A stretch of 64,000 bases of DNA from Bettongia penicillata ogilbyi. Taxonomy: Eukaryota > Chordata > Mammalia > Diprotodontia > Potoroidae. A program made the translations under genes and the position numbers. The stretch spans positions 3,727,598-3,791,597 of the forward strand of contig JAJHZJ010000026.1 of the NCBI GenBank assembly GCA_023548195.1, read 5' to 3'. Position 1 is the first letter of the stretch. The number at the start of each line of letters is the position of its first letter. Of this stretch, positions 33,511-47,408 are shown piece by piece. A model generated the notes under the pieces. It saw only the letters and a list, made by a program, of their open reading frames with translations. It had not been told where the DNA came from and ran no database searches.

Positions 33511-35834
33511 ATGGCCCTTTCCAAGTCTTGCATAAGGCCTTATGCACTGGACTTGCTCCATCAGTATTGAATTATAGTAGTCTAGAGTGGGTGAAAGATC
33601 TGCCTATTTCCATTGGCCACTGAAAACAATAAACTAGATGACTTTAGATCAGCTTAAAGTGCAATAATATATTCACATATATCTTTTACTGAAATCCAAA
33701 GCAACTATCATTACTATGATTTCATCTCAACTTTTGAAACTATATAGCAACGTTATTTTATTCATATTATGTAGATTTGAAAACAAAGCAAAAGGGACTA
33801 TAGAGATGTAGGCCCAATAAAATGCTTCATTTGTAAACAGAGTATTTTAAGTGGAAAAATACAGATGTGTACCAAAAGGAACAGCCTTATTTTCCTTTGC
33901 TTTGTTTTGCATGATAGCAGTATAGTAGGCTACTACTATCCAATGGACCTGATTTGGACCTAGGAGACCTATATTTGAGTACCAGTTACTTATTAGCAAT
34001 CAGACTATGGACAAATCCTATAACCTTTAAGGGGAAATGCAGATAATAAACCTTCCAGTAGGTGCATGATAAGAGAACCAAATGAGAATGCAGGGTTATA
34101 GATTAAGAATGGGAAAAGACCTTATATGTCATGTACGCCAAATCCCCTCCTTATATAGATGAGAAAACTCACACTTGGAGAGGTGGTTTAGTTAAGGTGA
34201 CACAGGTAGTAAGGGCAGAGGAGGATGATGTATCTAAAGTACACTGTAACTTTCAAATGATCTATAAGTGTGAATTATTGTGAAACAGTAAATGATTAAA
34301 GCATCTTAAGTTCTGGCAAGGCGAGAACTCTGTGAATAAAGGTTGTATTATCTTTCTTCCTAAGTATTTCTGGCATTCTTTTTTCAAATAAGAAACTTAA
34401 AGAGTTTTCTAAGTTTTAATTCATGAGCTTTCATGTATCTCTGAGAAGGAAGGTGCAAAGTGTTATCAAGATTTAAAGCTGGCTCTAAGGAAAAGGCCAA
34501 CTTATTCCTGGTAAAAAGGATGACTTAATTTGGTGTTTCACAATCGCCAGACATCATAAACACTTGAACATCTAAGCATACGATGAAATAGCCATACTGT
34601 CACAAATCACCTACTGAACATAATTGTGGGGGAAAATAAATTGTTGTTTTCTTGGAGGTTGGTTATTAAGACTTTCATTTGCCTGAAATCAAGGAAGATG
34701 GAATTAAAGTTAGCAAATCATAAAAGTAGGGAGAAAATAAAAGTACAATGAAGAAAGAAATATATGATATAAATTGACAATATAATTGATTTTTTCTATA
34801 AAAAATGCATATAACAGGTGAAGAAAAGGGTCAGTGACTATTATTGCAGATACCCATCAAGTGAAATGAGATCTTTGGGGAGCAGAGAAATATCAAGGAC
34901 TTTCATTTCTGTGTTCTATATAGAGGACATCTACACAACGCACCCTGTATTCAATGAAATAAAAGCATAGGCAATGAAAATATATATTTCTCAAAAACTA
35001 GTCTTCACATTAGATTTTTACATTATGGAAAGAGAGAAGGACTGGACCCATATATTTTCTTAAGAAGACTTATACTTGTCTGGAGCTATGTAATTAAGAT
35101 GACTTCATTTGTGAAATGAGTATTTCAAAAGCCTTCTCATCAATTAAAAAAATCCTTCTTTTGTCTGTACCTCATCCATTATATCTCTAATGACACTGAC
35201 AAACATCTAGCTCTCTGTTTAGGACATCACTTGTTTTATATATTGTTGATTCTCCTGAACAACCTTTTTTTCACAATGGGAAAATAGGAGTGAGCTCAGA
35301 TGGAAGCATTCAGATAAAAAGTGCTAAGCTGTATCTAATTATATATGATCATTGCTTATCATCCTAGTATGAATTGTGTGTAGGCATAGCTATACAGAGT
35401 AAACTGGAGAAATAAAAACACCCATGGATATCTCTAAGAAAGTCGTCATAGAAGAAGAACTACAGTGTCTGGGGCCTTGCCACTGGCAGTGAACACTTTG
35501 TTGCCTTATTCCATAAGTGATATCTGAATCTCCATCAGAAACAATTAAGTACTCAAATACTAGAGATAAAAAAACCATGTATTATCTATGCAAACAAATT
35601 TTTAGTATATACAGAGTAGTCCCACATAAAATAATATCAATATTTCATACAATGTGCTTTCTGTCTCAAAAATATGTAACACTGACATATATGAAAGTGA
35701 GACTTTGATCATCCTCAATAATCTAGGACCTAGCAATGAACTGAGGAATAAGTGAGGGGAAACAGAAGATTAGAAAAATAGTTTTTAAGGCAGTAAAATG
35801 TTACGTCTATATAAAGGTGAGACCAACCACTCAG
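33511..35834. other. intergenic; one MIR fragment
   Basis: No gene. An antisense MIR-like piece is at about 34100-34235 ('tatagatgagaaaactcaca', 'gtttagttaaggtgacacag'), and a weaker sense SINE piece at 33945-34050. The remainder is AT-rich and featureless to the eye. Confidence 0.5.
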
Positions 35835-36340
35835 TGACTTAAAAAGTACTGATTAAGTACCTACTGAATGCTAGGCACTTTGCTAGACATCTATGATACA
35901 AATAGAAAAGTGAGATAGTCACTGTGCTCAGAGTTCACATTCTACTAAGGGTATAAAACATGGTGACAAAAACAGAATATGTTCGAAATGAATACACAGG
36001 TAGTGAAGATTTCCATTTCTGGAAAGGAAGGCCTAGGTTGAAGTATTATCTTCAGGAAAAAAAGAGAAAGGGAAAGAGGTCTAAAATGAAATAGTTTATT
36101 AATTATAAAATGTGAGTTACAAAGGGCACAAATGATAAGAGAGGTCATAGCTGAAGCAGAACATGGTGGAGTATGGTTAAGGTGGTTGGGGATGAAGAAG
36201 CAAGCAGTGGAGATTGGAGAGGGGCAGTTATTCTTCCATAGTCTGGGATTCAACATCACAGTGTTTGGAAGACTAAGAGAGTTTGAGGAGCAACTCCACA
36301 TAGCGTGTCAGTGGACTGAGGAACTTCATTGTAGAAGATA
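35835..36340 (+). repeat. L2-like LINE remnant
   Basis: Contains 'gtacctactgaatgctaggc', 'gtgctcagagttcacattct' and purine-rich text with 'gatggagaggggcagt'-like sequence, in the order seen at 30600-31060. The minus-strand 118-codon frame (35945-36301) is an antisense chance frame across this repeat. Confidence 0.5.
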
Positions 36341-36559
36341 AACGAATGGAATATCTCTACCTGGTCTTGACTCCATCACACCTCCTCACCTTAATGCCTG
36401 CTCTATTAGACTTCCTTCATCCCCAACTAGGGTAATGCAAAGGTCTTAGGACCCCCCAAAATTTCTCTATGCATAAATTATTTGCTGAATTTTTAGAAAT
36501 ATTAAAAGTTTCTAGAAAGACTCATTGCTAACACTTCTCTGTCTAGTATAAATAAAGCC

Positions 36560-37080
36560 TCTTTATCTCCACCCTTTGGTTTCATTTTCTAAATCAGATT
36601 CTTATCCACAAGATAATGATAATATCATTTCCATCTCATAGTAGTATTGGCAGGATGAAATAGGATGATGGATGTAAAGCTAACATTATCTATGAGCACA
36701 TGTGAGCATCAAATAGTCCTCTTTATTCTCTAGGTGACTGTCTCTTCAAGGTCACAGCAGCTCTGGTCTTCTTACCTTATCAGTACTCTGTTCCTGGGGA
36801 CCCTCTAACTGGAGGTTAAAGAGGGAAAGCTCCTCCATTAAAGAGGGTGCCCAGGGCAGCCATTTGTATTTATATTACCAGAGCTAGCATAGTGAAGGGT
36901 CCATAGTAGGTACTTAATAAATGCTAATTAATTGATATTTAAAGAACTAATTGGTATTTAAATCACTTAACTTTTCTGGGTTTCAATTTCTTTATTTGTC
37001 AAATAAGGTAGTTAAACCAGATGAACTGTAAGGTTTCCTTCCAACTCTTATATGCTATGGTTCAATGAAATTACTAATGC
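36560..37080 (+). repeat. SINE and L2 3'-end fragments
   Basis: At 36880-36935 an L2 3' end ('gtagtaggtacttaata'-like, 'ataaatgctaattaattgat') is followed at 36965-37055 by SINE text ('tgtcaaataaggtagttaaa', 'ggtttccttccaactct'). At 36595-36720 another SINE-like piece is visible. Confidence 0.5.
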
Positions 37081-37734
37081 TATTTTGAATCATTTTTTTT
37101 CAACTTAAAGAACTAACAAGTCTCCAGATTATTTTTTTTATTAATAGTTTGCTATGAGAAATTTGGTCAAGCTTCTCAGAAAACTATTTTATAATTTAAG
37201 CTAAAACAAATCTGTGGAAGAAAAATGGAGCTTTCCTAGAGTTTTCATTCCCTGACTCAATATTTAAAACATCTCTAGACAAACAATAGATATGATTAGT
37301 ATTTTGAGTTCAAGTTTTTAAAATGCTCATTATCCAAACCCTTTCTTTTAAATCAACAAACCTCATTTTTTATTCTCTTCCATGGAAAGTATTCCATATT
37401 AAGAAGTCAATAAAAATAAATGAATTGTTTACTGAAGAAAAACACATAGTTCTAGCCATATGGCATTTAATTAAATTAATCAGGGCAAGAAAATATTGAA
37501 ATATCAAATAGAAATTCATCTTCTTTTCCCAATAAATGCAAATTTGATTTGCTTGACAGTGAGCCACTCCTCCTTCCTATGTTCTCTATGTCCTTTTCAC
37601 TATGGGCTATGGTGACTTTCACCTATGCATGAGTTATCAAACACTCCTAGAAAGAGACAGATTTAAAGTAATTAAAATAGTTTTTTTTTTTTTATGAAAG
37701 TGGGTTTCCTCATTAATGGCATTTTTTTTTTAAT

Positions 37735-37930
37735 TTGGGTGATAAAGCAAAATAGTTCCTAGATATGGAGAACCTGGGTTCAAATCTCCCCGTGGTTATT
37801 TGCCAAGTAACTTCCCTTCTTCTGGGCTTCAGTTTCCTTATCTATAAAATAAAGGGGTTGGTCTACATAGCCCCCAAGGCCTCATCCTATCATCAGCCTA
37901 GTATTCTGTGATATGACATAGAAGCATCTG
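37735..37930 (+). repeat. MIR-like remnant
   Basis: Sense order: 'aacctgggttcaaatctccc', 'gtttccttatctataaaata', 'aaggggttggtctacatagc', 'ccccaaggcctcatcctatc'. Confidence 0.75.
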
Positions 37931-38329
37931 GAATCTGGCAAAGGCTACCCAAAACAATATAGCGGGAAAACATTCTAGGTGTGATTATTGGCCCTAGAAT
38001 AATGGGACATGGATTTTCATGGAGGTTTTATCACTAAGTAGCTGGCCCTTGTGAAAATAATGTGATGAAACCTTCAAAATTCAAAGAGATTTATCTCCAG
38101 AACTTATATTTCAGTAGTAACTCTTATCACAGCATTTTGAAAACAAACTTAAGAAATACTAATTCATTAGTCCTGCTGTGAAGCAGTAGTATACTTTTAG
38201 TGACACTATTAATCACCATTCCAAGGTTCCAACATTCTTCTCTTTTCCCTGTCTCCCTCCCACCCTCTTCCCCCCACCTCTCTCCACCACCACCACCATA
38301 ATTCATTTATTCTCTTACTTTTCAGATTG

Positions 38330-38830
38330 TGCCACCTATGACTGCCCTGCACATTGTAGTCACTTAATCACTTAATAAATGTTTATTAAATCTGACTTCA
38401 TTGGCTCTGAATCTGAAATGTTGTCATCTGTGTTTGTGTAGTTCTAGCTTGACTCCTAGTATGAGCTCAAGCTCTATCCCCTTCAAGAAACTGTCGCTAA
38501 ATCCCAAGTCACTGTGAGGCTTACCTGTCATTGGACTACTTCCTTATGTACTGGGCTTTCTACTTCTTTGGCTTTGTTTGTCTTATCTCCTTTCTTTCCA
38601 AAAAAAAAAAAAATTGCACATTCCTTGAAGGAAGAGATATTGAATTCATTCATCCATTCAGTCATCCAACAAACTTTTACCGTTGTAGTTGTAAAATGTA
38701 AATTCCTTGAAGGGAGAGATCTGTTCTTTTGTTGTGTCTTTGTATCCGCTGCACCTAACACAGTATCTGGGCCATAGTAGGTACTTAATACATTTTATAT
38801 TGGTTTGAATAAGTACCTACTATGGCCAAG
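38330..38830 (+). repeat. L2-like 3' ends
   Basis: A first end at 38335-38400 ('cacttaataaatgtttatta') and a longer one at 38450-38810 ('ttccttgaagggagagatct', 'gtgtctttgtatccgctgca', 'gggccatagtaggtacttaa'). The 87-codon frame at 38514-38777 runs through it and is not a gene. Confidence 0.7.
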
Positions 38831-39479
38831 GACTGCTTTAACCCACTTTGTATCTTTCCTGGAGTAAAGTAAAGCAATGTAATAGATACTCAATGATTTA
38901 TTGATGACAGTACTGTTATTTACTGAAGCCTGTCTCATAAAGAAAGGGAAAGATCAGATTCAACAGACCAATATGGAATCAATCACGTTACCTAATCATA
39001 TATGAATTTAAAAAGTGCTATTTAAATATTCACATGTATAGGAAAATGTTTCAAAATGACTATGGCCTGAAATAAGAATTTCCCCTCTATAGAGCTCTAC
39101 ATAAAACTAGATTCAGAAATAGATAAGGGACAAAATTCCTGGGATTTTTAAGGAAGAAAAGCTGATAAATGGGACAGAAGCTAAAGGGGAATAGGTGGGT
39201 GAATAGAAACGAGGATTTATTAATGCCATTGACCTCATATCATGTTTAGCTATTTGCAAAGGAGATTATGCAACAAGGCAATATTTCTGGCATGACTTTA
39301 GCTTACAGGAGGCATCCTATTACGCAGTTTGTTGACTCAGTTATAGCAAGTATCTTTTCCTCAATCTGGCTTACGAAGGATGTCCCAAGTCTTTGTATAA
39401 TTATTAAATAATAATAAATTAATAATGAACTATCAAAGCTTAAAACTCCTCTGAGACTCTTGGGCTATCCTTTATAAAA
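38831..39479. other. no feature recognised
   Basis: AT-rich intergenic sequence with no gene, no diagnostic repeat and no notable structure. Confidence 0.5.
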
Positions 39480-39950
39480 CCTAAGTACTTTTTATTATTG
39501 TACTCTTTTCCCAGCCCCATTCTTTCTTGAGCTAACCGTCTTGCTTTTGTGCCTAACTGGATATTCCATAGATATCTCAAACTCAGCATTCCCAAAGCAA
39601 AACCTAACATCTTTGCCCCTAAACTCAGCCCTCTCCCATCTTTGTCAAAGGCTCTGTCACCATTCTAGTCAACCAGGTTTGCAACCTGAGAGTCATCCTT
39701 AGTGCCTCATTTTCCCCCTATTTGCCATCTAAGTAGTTATCCATACTTATTGATTCTCCATTCAAAATATCTTTCTCTTCATTTCCCTTCTCTCTCTCCC
39801 CCTCAATGGAATGCAAGTCCATGGAGAACAAGGACAGTTTGATTTTTGTCCTTGTACTTTCAAAGCCCAACATTATCCTTTGTTTATAGTAAAATCGCAC
39901 AAAATGCTTGTAGATTGATTGATTTATTATTACTATAGACTTCCTAGTTT
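39480..39950 (+). repeat. L2-type LINE fragment
   Basis: Well preserved L2 text: 'gatatctcaaactcagcatt', 'cccaaagcaaaacctaacat', 'ggtttgcaacctgagagtca', 'tccttagtgcctcattttcc', ending with 'ttgtccttgtactttcaaag'. No open coding frame remains. Confidence 0.75.
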
Positions 39951-42599
39951 CCCCAGAAGCAAGAAAAGCAGTAGCAATGGATTGCCCTAAATTCTGCACA
40001 CTCAGCTATTCTTGCAGCTCATGCTACAGGGTAAAGAAAACGCGCCTCTCCTGTTTGTATTTGCAGCTACTATCTCCTTTGCTGACAAGGATCTGTTAGA
40101 GGTAGAGGTCTTCCTGTAAAGCCCATAAGATTTCACCTCCTTACATTTAGTCCCTGAAGATAAAAAGGATATCTAGTAGTAAGTGGTGGGAGGAGCTTTG
40201 TGGGAGTTCCTCTCTTTGAAGTCACTTTGTCTAGTAGTTTGGAGAACCAAGTCACAATCTTAGATAAATAATTCTAGAGCTTTTGCTTAAAGTATCAGAG
40301 CTAGTTCCACACAGTTAGGTGAAACACAGCAGGAAAGCAGACAGGGAAGGTAGGCATGACTGATGGATCCAACATAATGATGTGATTTCCAAGCTTTCTA
40401 ACCAAGAATTAAACCTAGGAGGTTACCCTAGGAGTAGAATGAATATGTGTATATGGAAACAGGGGTGGAGAGAGGAGACGTAGGCGAGAGTGACCCATCT
40501 GTTTTATTTTTCTCCCCTGTGTACTATTTATTGTTTCTAGCATGAGGAAAAGTTTGTACATTTTTTAAAGTCAAAGAAACTGAATTATGGCCCAGAGTGC
40601 AAGGAAGAGCGGAGAGAGAGACAGTGAGATGGGGTTTCCATGAGGGGAATTAGGAAGGAAGGATCTTGCCCTTGCCCAATCCCATGACAGAAATGATGGG
40701 AAGAACGGTTCAGAGTAGGATGAAAGAATAGTTCAGAGGAGGATGGGGAAAGAGTGAAGGTGAAGAAAGTGCTATCTTTTTTCAATACTTTGATATGAAG
40801 GGAAAGTGCCAGAAAGAGAAAAGGCAGGCAAAATATTTTTTTTTCCCGAAGTGCATTTACCTGGCATCCCCATAATTTTGTTTTTACACATAACAAGAGT
40901 GGTTTATTCCTGAATTGGGGTATCTAGAGTTGTAATGACTGTTAAAATACTGGCTAACTAAGGTTCTCACATTCAAAGATAGGAAATGAAATTATTTTTG
41001 CAGAGCTCTGAAAAATTTTTGTGTTTGATAGACTTATTTTCCCTTTTAGAGAGGTGTTCGTTTGCTTAGAACACTGTTGTGTACTATTTGGATATCATAC
41101 CCGCATACAAATAAGCTAGAACAATCTACAGTAAAAAAAGACAAAAACAAAAACAAAAGACCCTAGTAGATTTGAGGAAACCAAAACATTATTACATTTT
41201 TCCTGGAGGTTAAATTGTAGTTCAAAGATCAGAAACTGCAGTCAGTGAAACTGAATCATAATTTTCATGTAAAGTAAATATATAATGTTTTAACATTTCC
41301 TTAATTTTTCGAATTCAAGAAATGCCCTTTTATATCTATGAGGTAAAAGCATACTTATTCCTTTCAGGAAAAAAGTATTAGGCTTCTTTCAAATAAGTAA
41401 TTAATTTTTAATATAGTAATTTCATATAATTGTTTTAAAATGTGTGTGTATGTATGTATGTACGTATATATGCATGAATGCATGTATGTATGTGTGGGTG
41501 TGTATGAAAGTATATGTGTGTTTATTTTTCTGACAAAAGCAGCTTGATACTGGCTACCTGGCTGTCTCTTCTCTCCCCTCCCCACCTCCCACCATGCCTA
41601 TTTCTCTTTCCTCTAAAAGAGATTTTATTTTAAGAGGTGTGGCTTATATTTGAGATGCCCTGTATTGGACTTTTGTGAAAATGTGTTGGAAAGTTTTTGG
41701 TCTTATCTTTTATTAATTTCTTTTTTTTTATTATTTCAAGATACAGAAAACGTCAGGGATATGCCAGTACATCTTAAGAAAGGAGTCTTTTGAAGAGGTA
41801 AAGAATTCTATCTTTGTCCTTATGACTCTGACAGACAGAAAAAGGCTCTAGTCAGAAGTATGACCCAAGGAGTCTTCCATGTTAGTTATTCCTGGGACTT
41901 ATAGTTCCTCTCTCTCCTATGAGTGGGGGGAAAGGGAAGGAGGGTTTCCAAGGAAAGAGAATGGTATTTAGGATTCCAGATTGAATTCAGAGAACATATG
42001 ATCCATTGCCTCCCAAAGTAGAAGAAATGATCACTAGTATCACTTCCAGCTCTATATTCTAGTATGCTATAGATATGGTTTATGCATAGTTGTAACTGAT
42101 ATAACTACTGCCCTATCGCCACAGAAGTCTTAGCTACTCTACTTATTAGGAAGTCTCTCCCTACATCTGATTTAAATACATTCCTCCTTCCCCTTCCCCC
42201 CAACTTAGGTACAAAATTTCTTTTTTGCTTTAAAGACAGAAATTATCTGATAAGATTAAAATACAAATGTATACTATCTTGACCTTCTAGGCTAATGGAA
42301 GGGGAGAAACTAGCAGAAGAATTCAAAACAAAGGACTATACAAGCTTTATTTTCTCTTTGGTTATGAAATTTAGTCTGGATAACAGAGAGATACATACAC
42401 ATGTATACTTTAAGCCTTCAACTCCTTGCACTGAGACAAATCACAGATTCTCTATGCCTTAGCAGACAGTCTTCTTGAATTTTAGGGTATAAAATAATTA
42501 TATCACTGTAGCCTGTTCTTAAATGATAATCCTGACCCAATTCAGCTAGGTGTTTCCTCACATGACAGACAGGTTAGTTGGCTCTGTGAAAATTGGGGT
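39951..42599. other. intergenic, with a (TG)n/(TATG)n tract
   Basis: No gene. A degenerate TGTATG tract lies at 41441-41525. The minus-strand 103-codon frame at 40585-40896 lies in purine-rich plus-strand DNA and shows no domain. The rest holds nothing I can name. Confidence 0.5.
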
Positions 42600-42870
42600 T
42601 CTTCTAGGGAGCTATGTGAAATGGAGAGCACTGTGCCTGAGAAAGAAGACCTGAGTTCAAATTCAATCTTAAACACTTAGTAGCTGTATGACTACTTACA
42701 CTCTGTTTGACTTGCTGGGCAAGTCACTTAACATCTATTTGCCTCAGTTTCCTCAACTGTCTAATGGGGAAAATAATAGTACCATGAGGATCAAACGAGA
42801 TATTTGGAAAGTGCTTAGCACAGGACCTGGCAAATATTAGGGACTTAATAGATTCTTATTTCCTTTTACC
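42600..42870 (+). repeat. CORE-SINE, near full length
   Basis: Order: 'gacctgagttcaaattcaat', 'ctgggcaagtcacttaacat', 'gcctcagtttcctcaactgt', 'atgaggatcaaacgagatat', 'aagtgcttagcacaggacct'. A short duplicated-looking insert ('tgactacttacactctgttt') interrupts the region after 'gtagctgta'. Confidence 0.85.
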
Positions 42871-45499
42871 ATTTCTCTAGAACAATCTTTAAAAATTTTA
42901 AGTTATTTCTAATGCCACAAAGAGACATTAGACAAGGGCTAAAGTTATACATATAAGAACTCAGAATATCATGCTTTTTACTATAGGTTTAGCCTTAGAG
43001 TGTAGAAAGAAAAATGAAGCTGAAATTGCCTGTTGATATAATAGATTAACATGTTACCAGAAGTTAGCTTGTGAGTATATATTGATATCTCTTATTTCTT
43101 AGTGATAGTGTGATATGCTTTCAGGAATTGTTGGGGGTTGGGAGAACAGACCAACATACTTCTTTATTGATTCAATTGAATTCAATTTGGTTTAGTTCCT
43201 CAAACATTTCTCATTCTGTCATTAGAGTCTCATTTCTTTGGCTTTAAGATTGTGTCCCCTTTAATATGAAGAAGTCCTTGACATAGCCATAGTAATTTCC
43301 ATCACATGGTAAATTATTTTCTTAGATATTTTCCTGGAAGCAAGTTTGTTATAGATGGGTGGGTATAGTAAGTCCAAGGTTGCTAGGAGCCTGAGGGATG
43401 AATAGAAAGACATGAACAGGTAAAACAGAAACAAAATGGAGAAGCTTAGGATGTCATAGTCAAACTTTGTTTAATTTATCATTTTATGTACAGACAAGTC
43501 CCAAGATCAATCTTACTTAGTGAATGTTCCATTTTCAGAAATTCAATTTACCACATTAAATTAATTCCACAATATATCTGAATTAAGTTATATATAATTT
43601 CACATGCACAGCCAAAATATTTCCCATAATCCTCCACTTTAAGAAACTGAAACTTTTCCCATATTCTTCCCTTGCTTTCTTGCCCGTCTTGCTTTTACCT
43701 CCTTGCCTTTGCCCTTGCCATCCTGCTGAGAAGGCAAACAAACCTACTGCTCAGCTCAGGGGGACGAATTACAGCTGCTGCAACAGTGGGTGTTCCTGGA
43801 TAGCACAAGCTATTAATTCCTATAAGAACCATTTCTGCAGGGAAAGGCTGCAACATGGCAGGGACAAAGAAGTAAATGCCTCATATTTGGAGCCCAAGCA
43901 GAGATTCCTGGGCTGGTTCACAGCTTCCATTTAGACATTTACTGAAAATGTAAGGGACGTTGTATTTTCCCCTGGACTCCTTTCTCAGGAATTGAAAAGG
44001 ACAGAAAGTGAAAGAGCCAGTCGCAGCAACTTTACAGGAAGAAACATTGCTTAAACACAGTATCTTTGGATGGATTTATACAAAATGCCCTACGTATTTT
44101 TCCATCAAAATGATATTGCTTTTCTTCCCAGATTTCATTTATAATCTCCATACTTTGAGTGCAGTATTTTAAGTGTTATTGCTTAGGCAATTTCAGATTT
44201 GGCAAATTCTTAATTGATTTCCCTGATGTCACGAGGTCAAAATATTTTCTGTGGGAATACTTCTCTGAAGCTATATTGCAAATCAATGTAAAAAAATGAT
44301 TTGTTTAAAGGAAATTGATATATATGACCTTTCAGAAAACAATAATGAACAATTTTCTACTTTGTGGGTTATTTATCCCATAACATTACTGTACTTAATA
44401 TAAAATTTAGCTTCTTTTTTCCACATATTCTAGAGTACATCCATAGAGTTGTGGATTTTTTTCTTATCTAATAAGAAATGCCATTCATTTCAACATTTTC
44501 TTTTTTCTTTTCATGGAAACCATTCTGCATTATTCTGTTTTTGTTAATTAATCTGCCTTTGTACCTTTTAGTTTTAAAACCACCTACATAGAAAAGTCAG
44601 CTTATGGATTCTGTAATCATGTGAATGCTTAGTTGGAACATAACCGCAGGGAGAATTTGGTTAGTGATTTTGGGACACAGTTGGGAGATGAAGATGCTAT
44701 AAAAAAGAGAACTGAAGAGTCTTAATGTAATTTTAATGTATTTCTTAACATTTGCAATAAATCCTGGTTCAATTCCCCCCTGCAGAAGGAAAAAAAAAGT
44801 TCACTTAACACTTGATATATTTTCCTCAAAGAAGTGCTGAAGTTTGAAATTTATAGAATCAAAAAACTTGAAGGAGTTTTAGGGGTCATTTAATCTAACC
44901 TGCACTTGAAACATCAATCCTCTTGAAAGCAAATATTTAAACAACAAAAACTTAGTCTTTTTCCCCCTCTACTTTAAATGTATGCCATATATTAATGAAC
45001 TATATGTCAATAAGAAAGGTACATTTCTCTTATCAACATCCTTCTGGGAATGGATTCCGTGACAGCATAAGACTAGAATCTGGGGTTCTTAGTCTGTTGT
45101 CTGAGAAATTAAAAAAAAATTACAACAGTATTTTGATATCATTTGTAACCCTATGTATTTTATTTTGTAGATTTTAAAATACAGGAGGGCAACTGTGCTT
45201 TGTTTCATTGCACTTGGCAGATAATACTTTTTTTTTTTTTAACAAATGAAAAGATTGTGGCAACCCAGTATTCACTAAGTTTCCAACCTTTAACCAACAG
45301 AACATGATCACATCATATCTCTGTGTCACATGTTAGTAATTTTCACAGTATTTCAAACTTTTTCATTATTACTATATCTGCTATAGTGAACTAAATGGAT
45401 CTCTTAGTCATGATTATGGGAATGGCAACAATCACTACCTCGGGCACCACATCTCTTTGGTACAGCATGCAGCATGCCATGTACTTGCCATTTTGGGAG
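42871..45499. other. intergenic, no supported gene
   Basis: An 84-codon frame at 43680-43934 lies in slightly GC-richer DNA and has no start-site or domain evidence; I do not call it. A short SINE-like piece is at 44850-44925. The remainder is AT-rich. Confidence 0.5.
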
Positions 45500-45765
45500 G
45501 GTGGGCAGTTAAGTACTACAATGAATAGAGTGATGGTTGTGGAGTCAGAAAGATCTGAATTCAAATCCAGATTCAGAAACTAGTTGTGTGACCCTGGGCA
45601 AATCACTTAATTTCTCTTTGACTCAGTTTCCTCAACCGTAAAAGGGGGATTCTGAAGAAGGAAATAGAAAAAGACTTCAGTGTCTTTGCCAAGGAAACCT
45701 CATATAAATGGGGTTATGAAGAGTCGACCATGACTAAAGGACTTAACAACTTGTTTTTCAGATGT
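45500..45765 (+). repeat. marsupial tRNA-SINE, second tail type
   Basis: Head and middle: 'tggagtcagaaagatctgaa', 'gtgtgaccctgggcaaatca', 'gactcagtttcctcaaccgt'. Tail: 'gtctttgccaaggaaacctc', 'ggggttatgaagagtcgacc', 'atgactaaaggacttaacaa'. The tail differs from the one at 28148-28454 and is shared with 54117-54378, 54878-55135 and 59985-60055. Confidence 0.88.
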
Positions 45766-46339
45766 AATATTATTGCCCACTGAAATAATTACAATATATT
45801 TTAAACATAACTTTTACATGCACTGTGAAAGGAAAAAAGGCATTTCTCACTTTATTGTGATATTTACTGTATTGTGGGTCTGAACCCGCAGTATCTCTGA
45901 GATATGCTTATAATATGATGGGAATTCATAGACTTCATCAGTCTGTCCGTGTTCCACAACATCAAAAAAAAAGTTATGAATTCCTGGACCAAATAACCCC
46001 TATAGTTTGTTACTACTTGAGAGTTCTATGATTCATCCATAATCTCATGATTTCCAAATGGACCTGATGGGATTTTAAACAAGTGTTGATATGATTTTAA
46101 GAAGTCATCATAAGTTTTTATTTTCTTTTCTTTTTAGAAACAATTTGATTACTCTATTAAAATTCTTCTTTGATGCCTCATTCTGATCTGGAGGCTGTGG
46201 TAGATTCTTTAAAACTGTAGTGGGATAAAACCCTGACAAAGCCTTGAAGCTTGAGAAGCTTTAGAACAGAAATATATTCAAAGTATTATTCCAGGAACAG
46301 CCTAGATAATTTGAGAATGTTTCCTCAGGAATTCTGTCA

Positions 46340-47408
46340 AGATATCGAAGAAATGGTTAAGTCCATCTCCCTCTCCCTCTCTCTCTCAAATTGTTTTGCT
46401 TCAAACGCCTGCCTCCCTGGAACTACTCATTCTATTATAATCCTCACTCCTCACCCATTTCTCTTCTCCCCTTTCCAACCTAGTTCCATTTTAGACAAGT
46501 TAGGCTTCTATACACAACTATATGCATATGTGTGTATGTATACATATATGTATGTGTATTCTTCCCTCTTTGTACAAATTCTGGTGAGAGTGAGGTTCAA
46601 GCTTTGATTTGACTCCTCCATTTTCCCCTCCATTGTAAAAGCTGTTCCTTGTACTCTTCTTTCACATAAGAAAATTTCCCCATTCTACTTCTCTGAAGCC
46701 CTTCCTCCAGTGAATCCTTCTTTCTCAGCCCTACAAGTTTTCATTGTTGGAGATCATTCCAATCATACCCATGCTCTTTGTGTAGGTAAACTCCTTTTAA
46801 CCACCGTAATAATGATAAGCTCTTAGGAGTTACATGTATCATCTTCCCATATTGGAATATGAAGAGTTTAAGTTTATTAAGTGTCTTATGATTACTCTTT
46901 CATGTTTACCTTTTTATTCTTCTTTTGAGTCTTACGTTTGAATGTCACATTTTCTATTCAGCTCTGGTCTTTTAATTTGGAATGCTCGAAAGTCCTCTAT
47001 TTCATTAAATAACCATCTTCTCCATGAAATATTATACTCAAGTTTTTGGGTAGATGATTTATGGTTGTAATTCTAGTTTCTTTGGCTTCCAAAATATTAT
47101 ATTCCAAGTAATCTTTTAGTGTAGAAGCTGCTAAATCTTGTGCGATCCTGACAGTGGTTTTGTGATATTTGAATTGTTTCTTTCTGATTATTTACAATAT
47201 TTTTTTCCTTTACCTGTGATCTCTGGAATTTGTCTATAATACTCTTGGAAGTTTTCATTTTGGTATCTCAGGAGGTGATAGATGAATTCTTTCAATGTCT
47301 ATTTTACCCTCTGAATCTAAGATATCAGGGCAGTGTTTTTTGGTAACTTTTTGAAGGAGGATGTCCAAACTCTTTCTTTGATCATGGCTTTCATGTAGTC
47401 CAATAATT
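46340..47408 (-). mobile_element. HAL1-like element, copy 1 of a head-to-tail array (5' truncated)
   Basis: Minus-strand remnant with the 3' region (46340-46930) and the last part of L1 ORF1 (46930-47405). It is truncated at its 5' side in ORF1 at 'gtagtccaataattct', where the poly(A) side of copy 2 begins at once. The left end is uncertain; a T-rich run at 46115-46137 may be the old tail. Confidence 0.65.

Noticed and set aside
36132..36341. 69-codon frame starting MIREVIAEAEHGG
   Set aside because: It lies in an L2-like purine-rich remnant, and the composition explains the open frame.
43680..43934. 84-codon frame in slightly GC-richer DNA
   Set aside because: No domain, no CpG-rich promoter, no splice-site pattern and no repeat identity support it. 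It was considered as an exon but there is nothing to link it to another exon.
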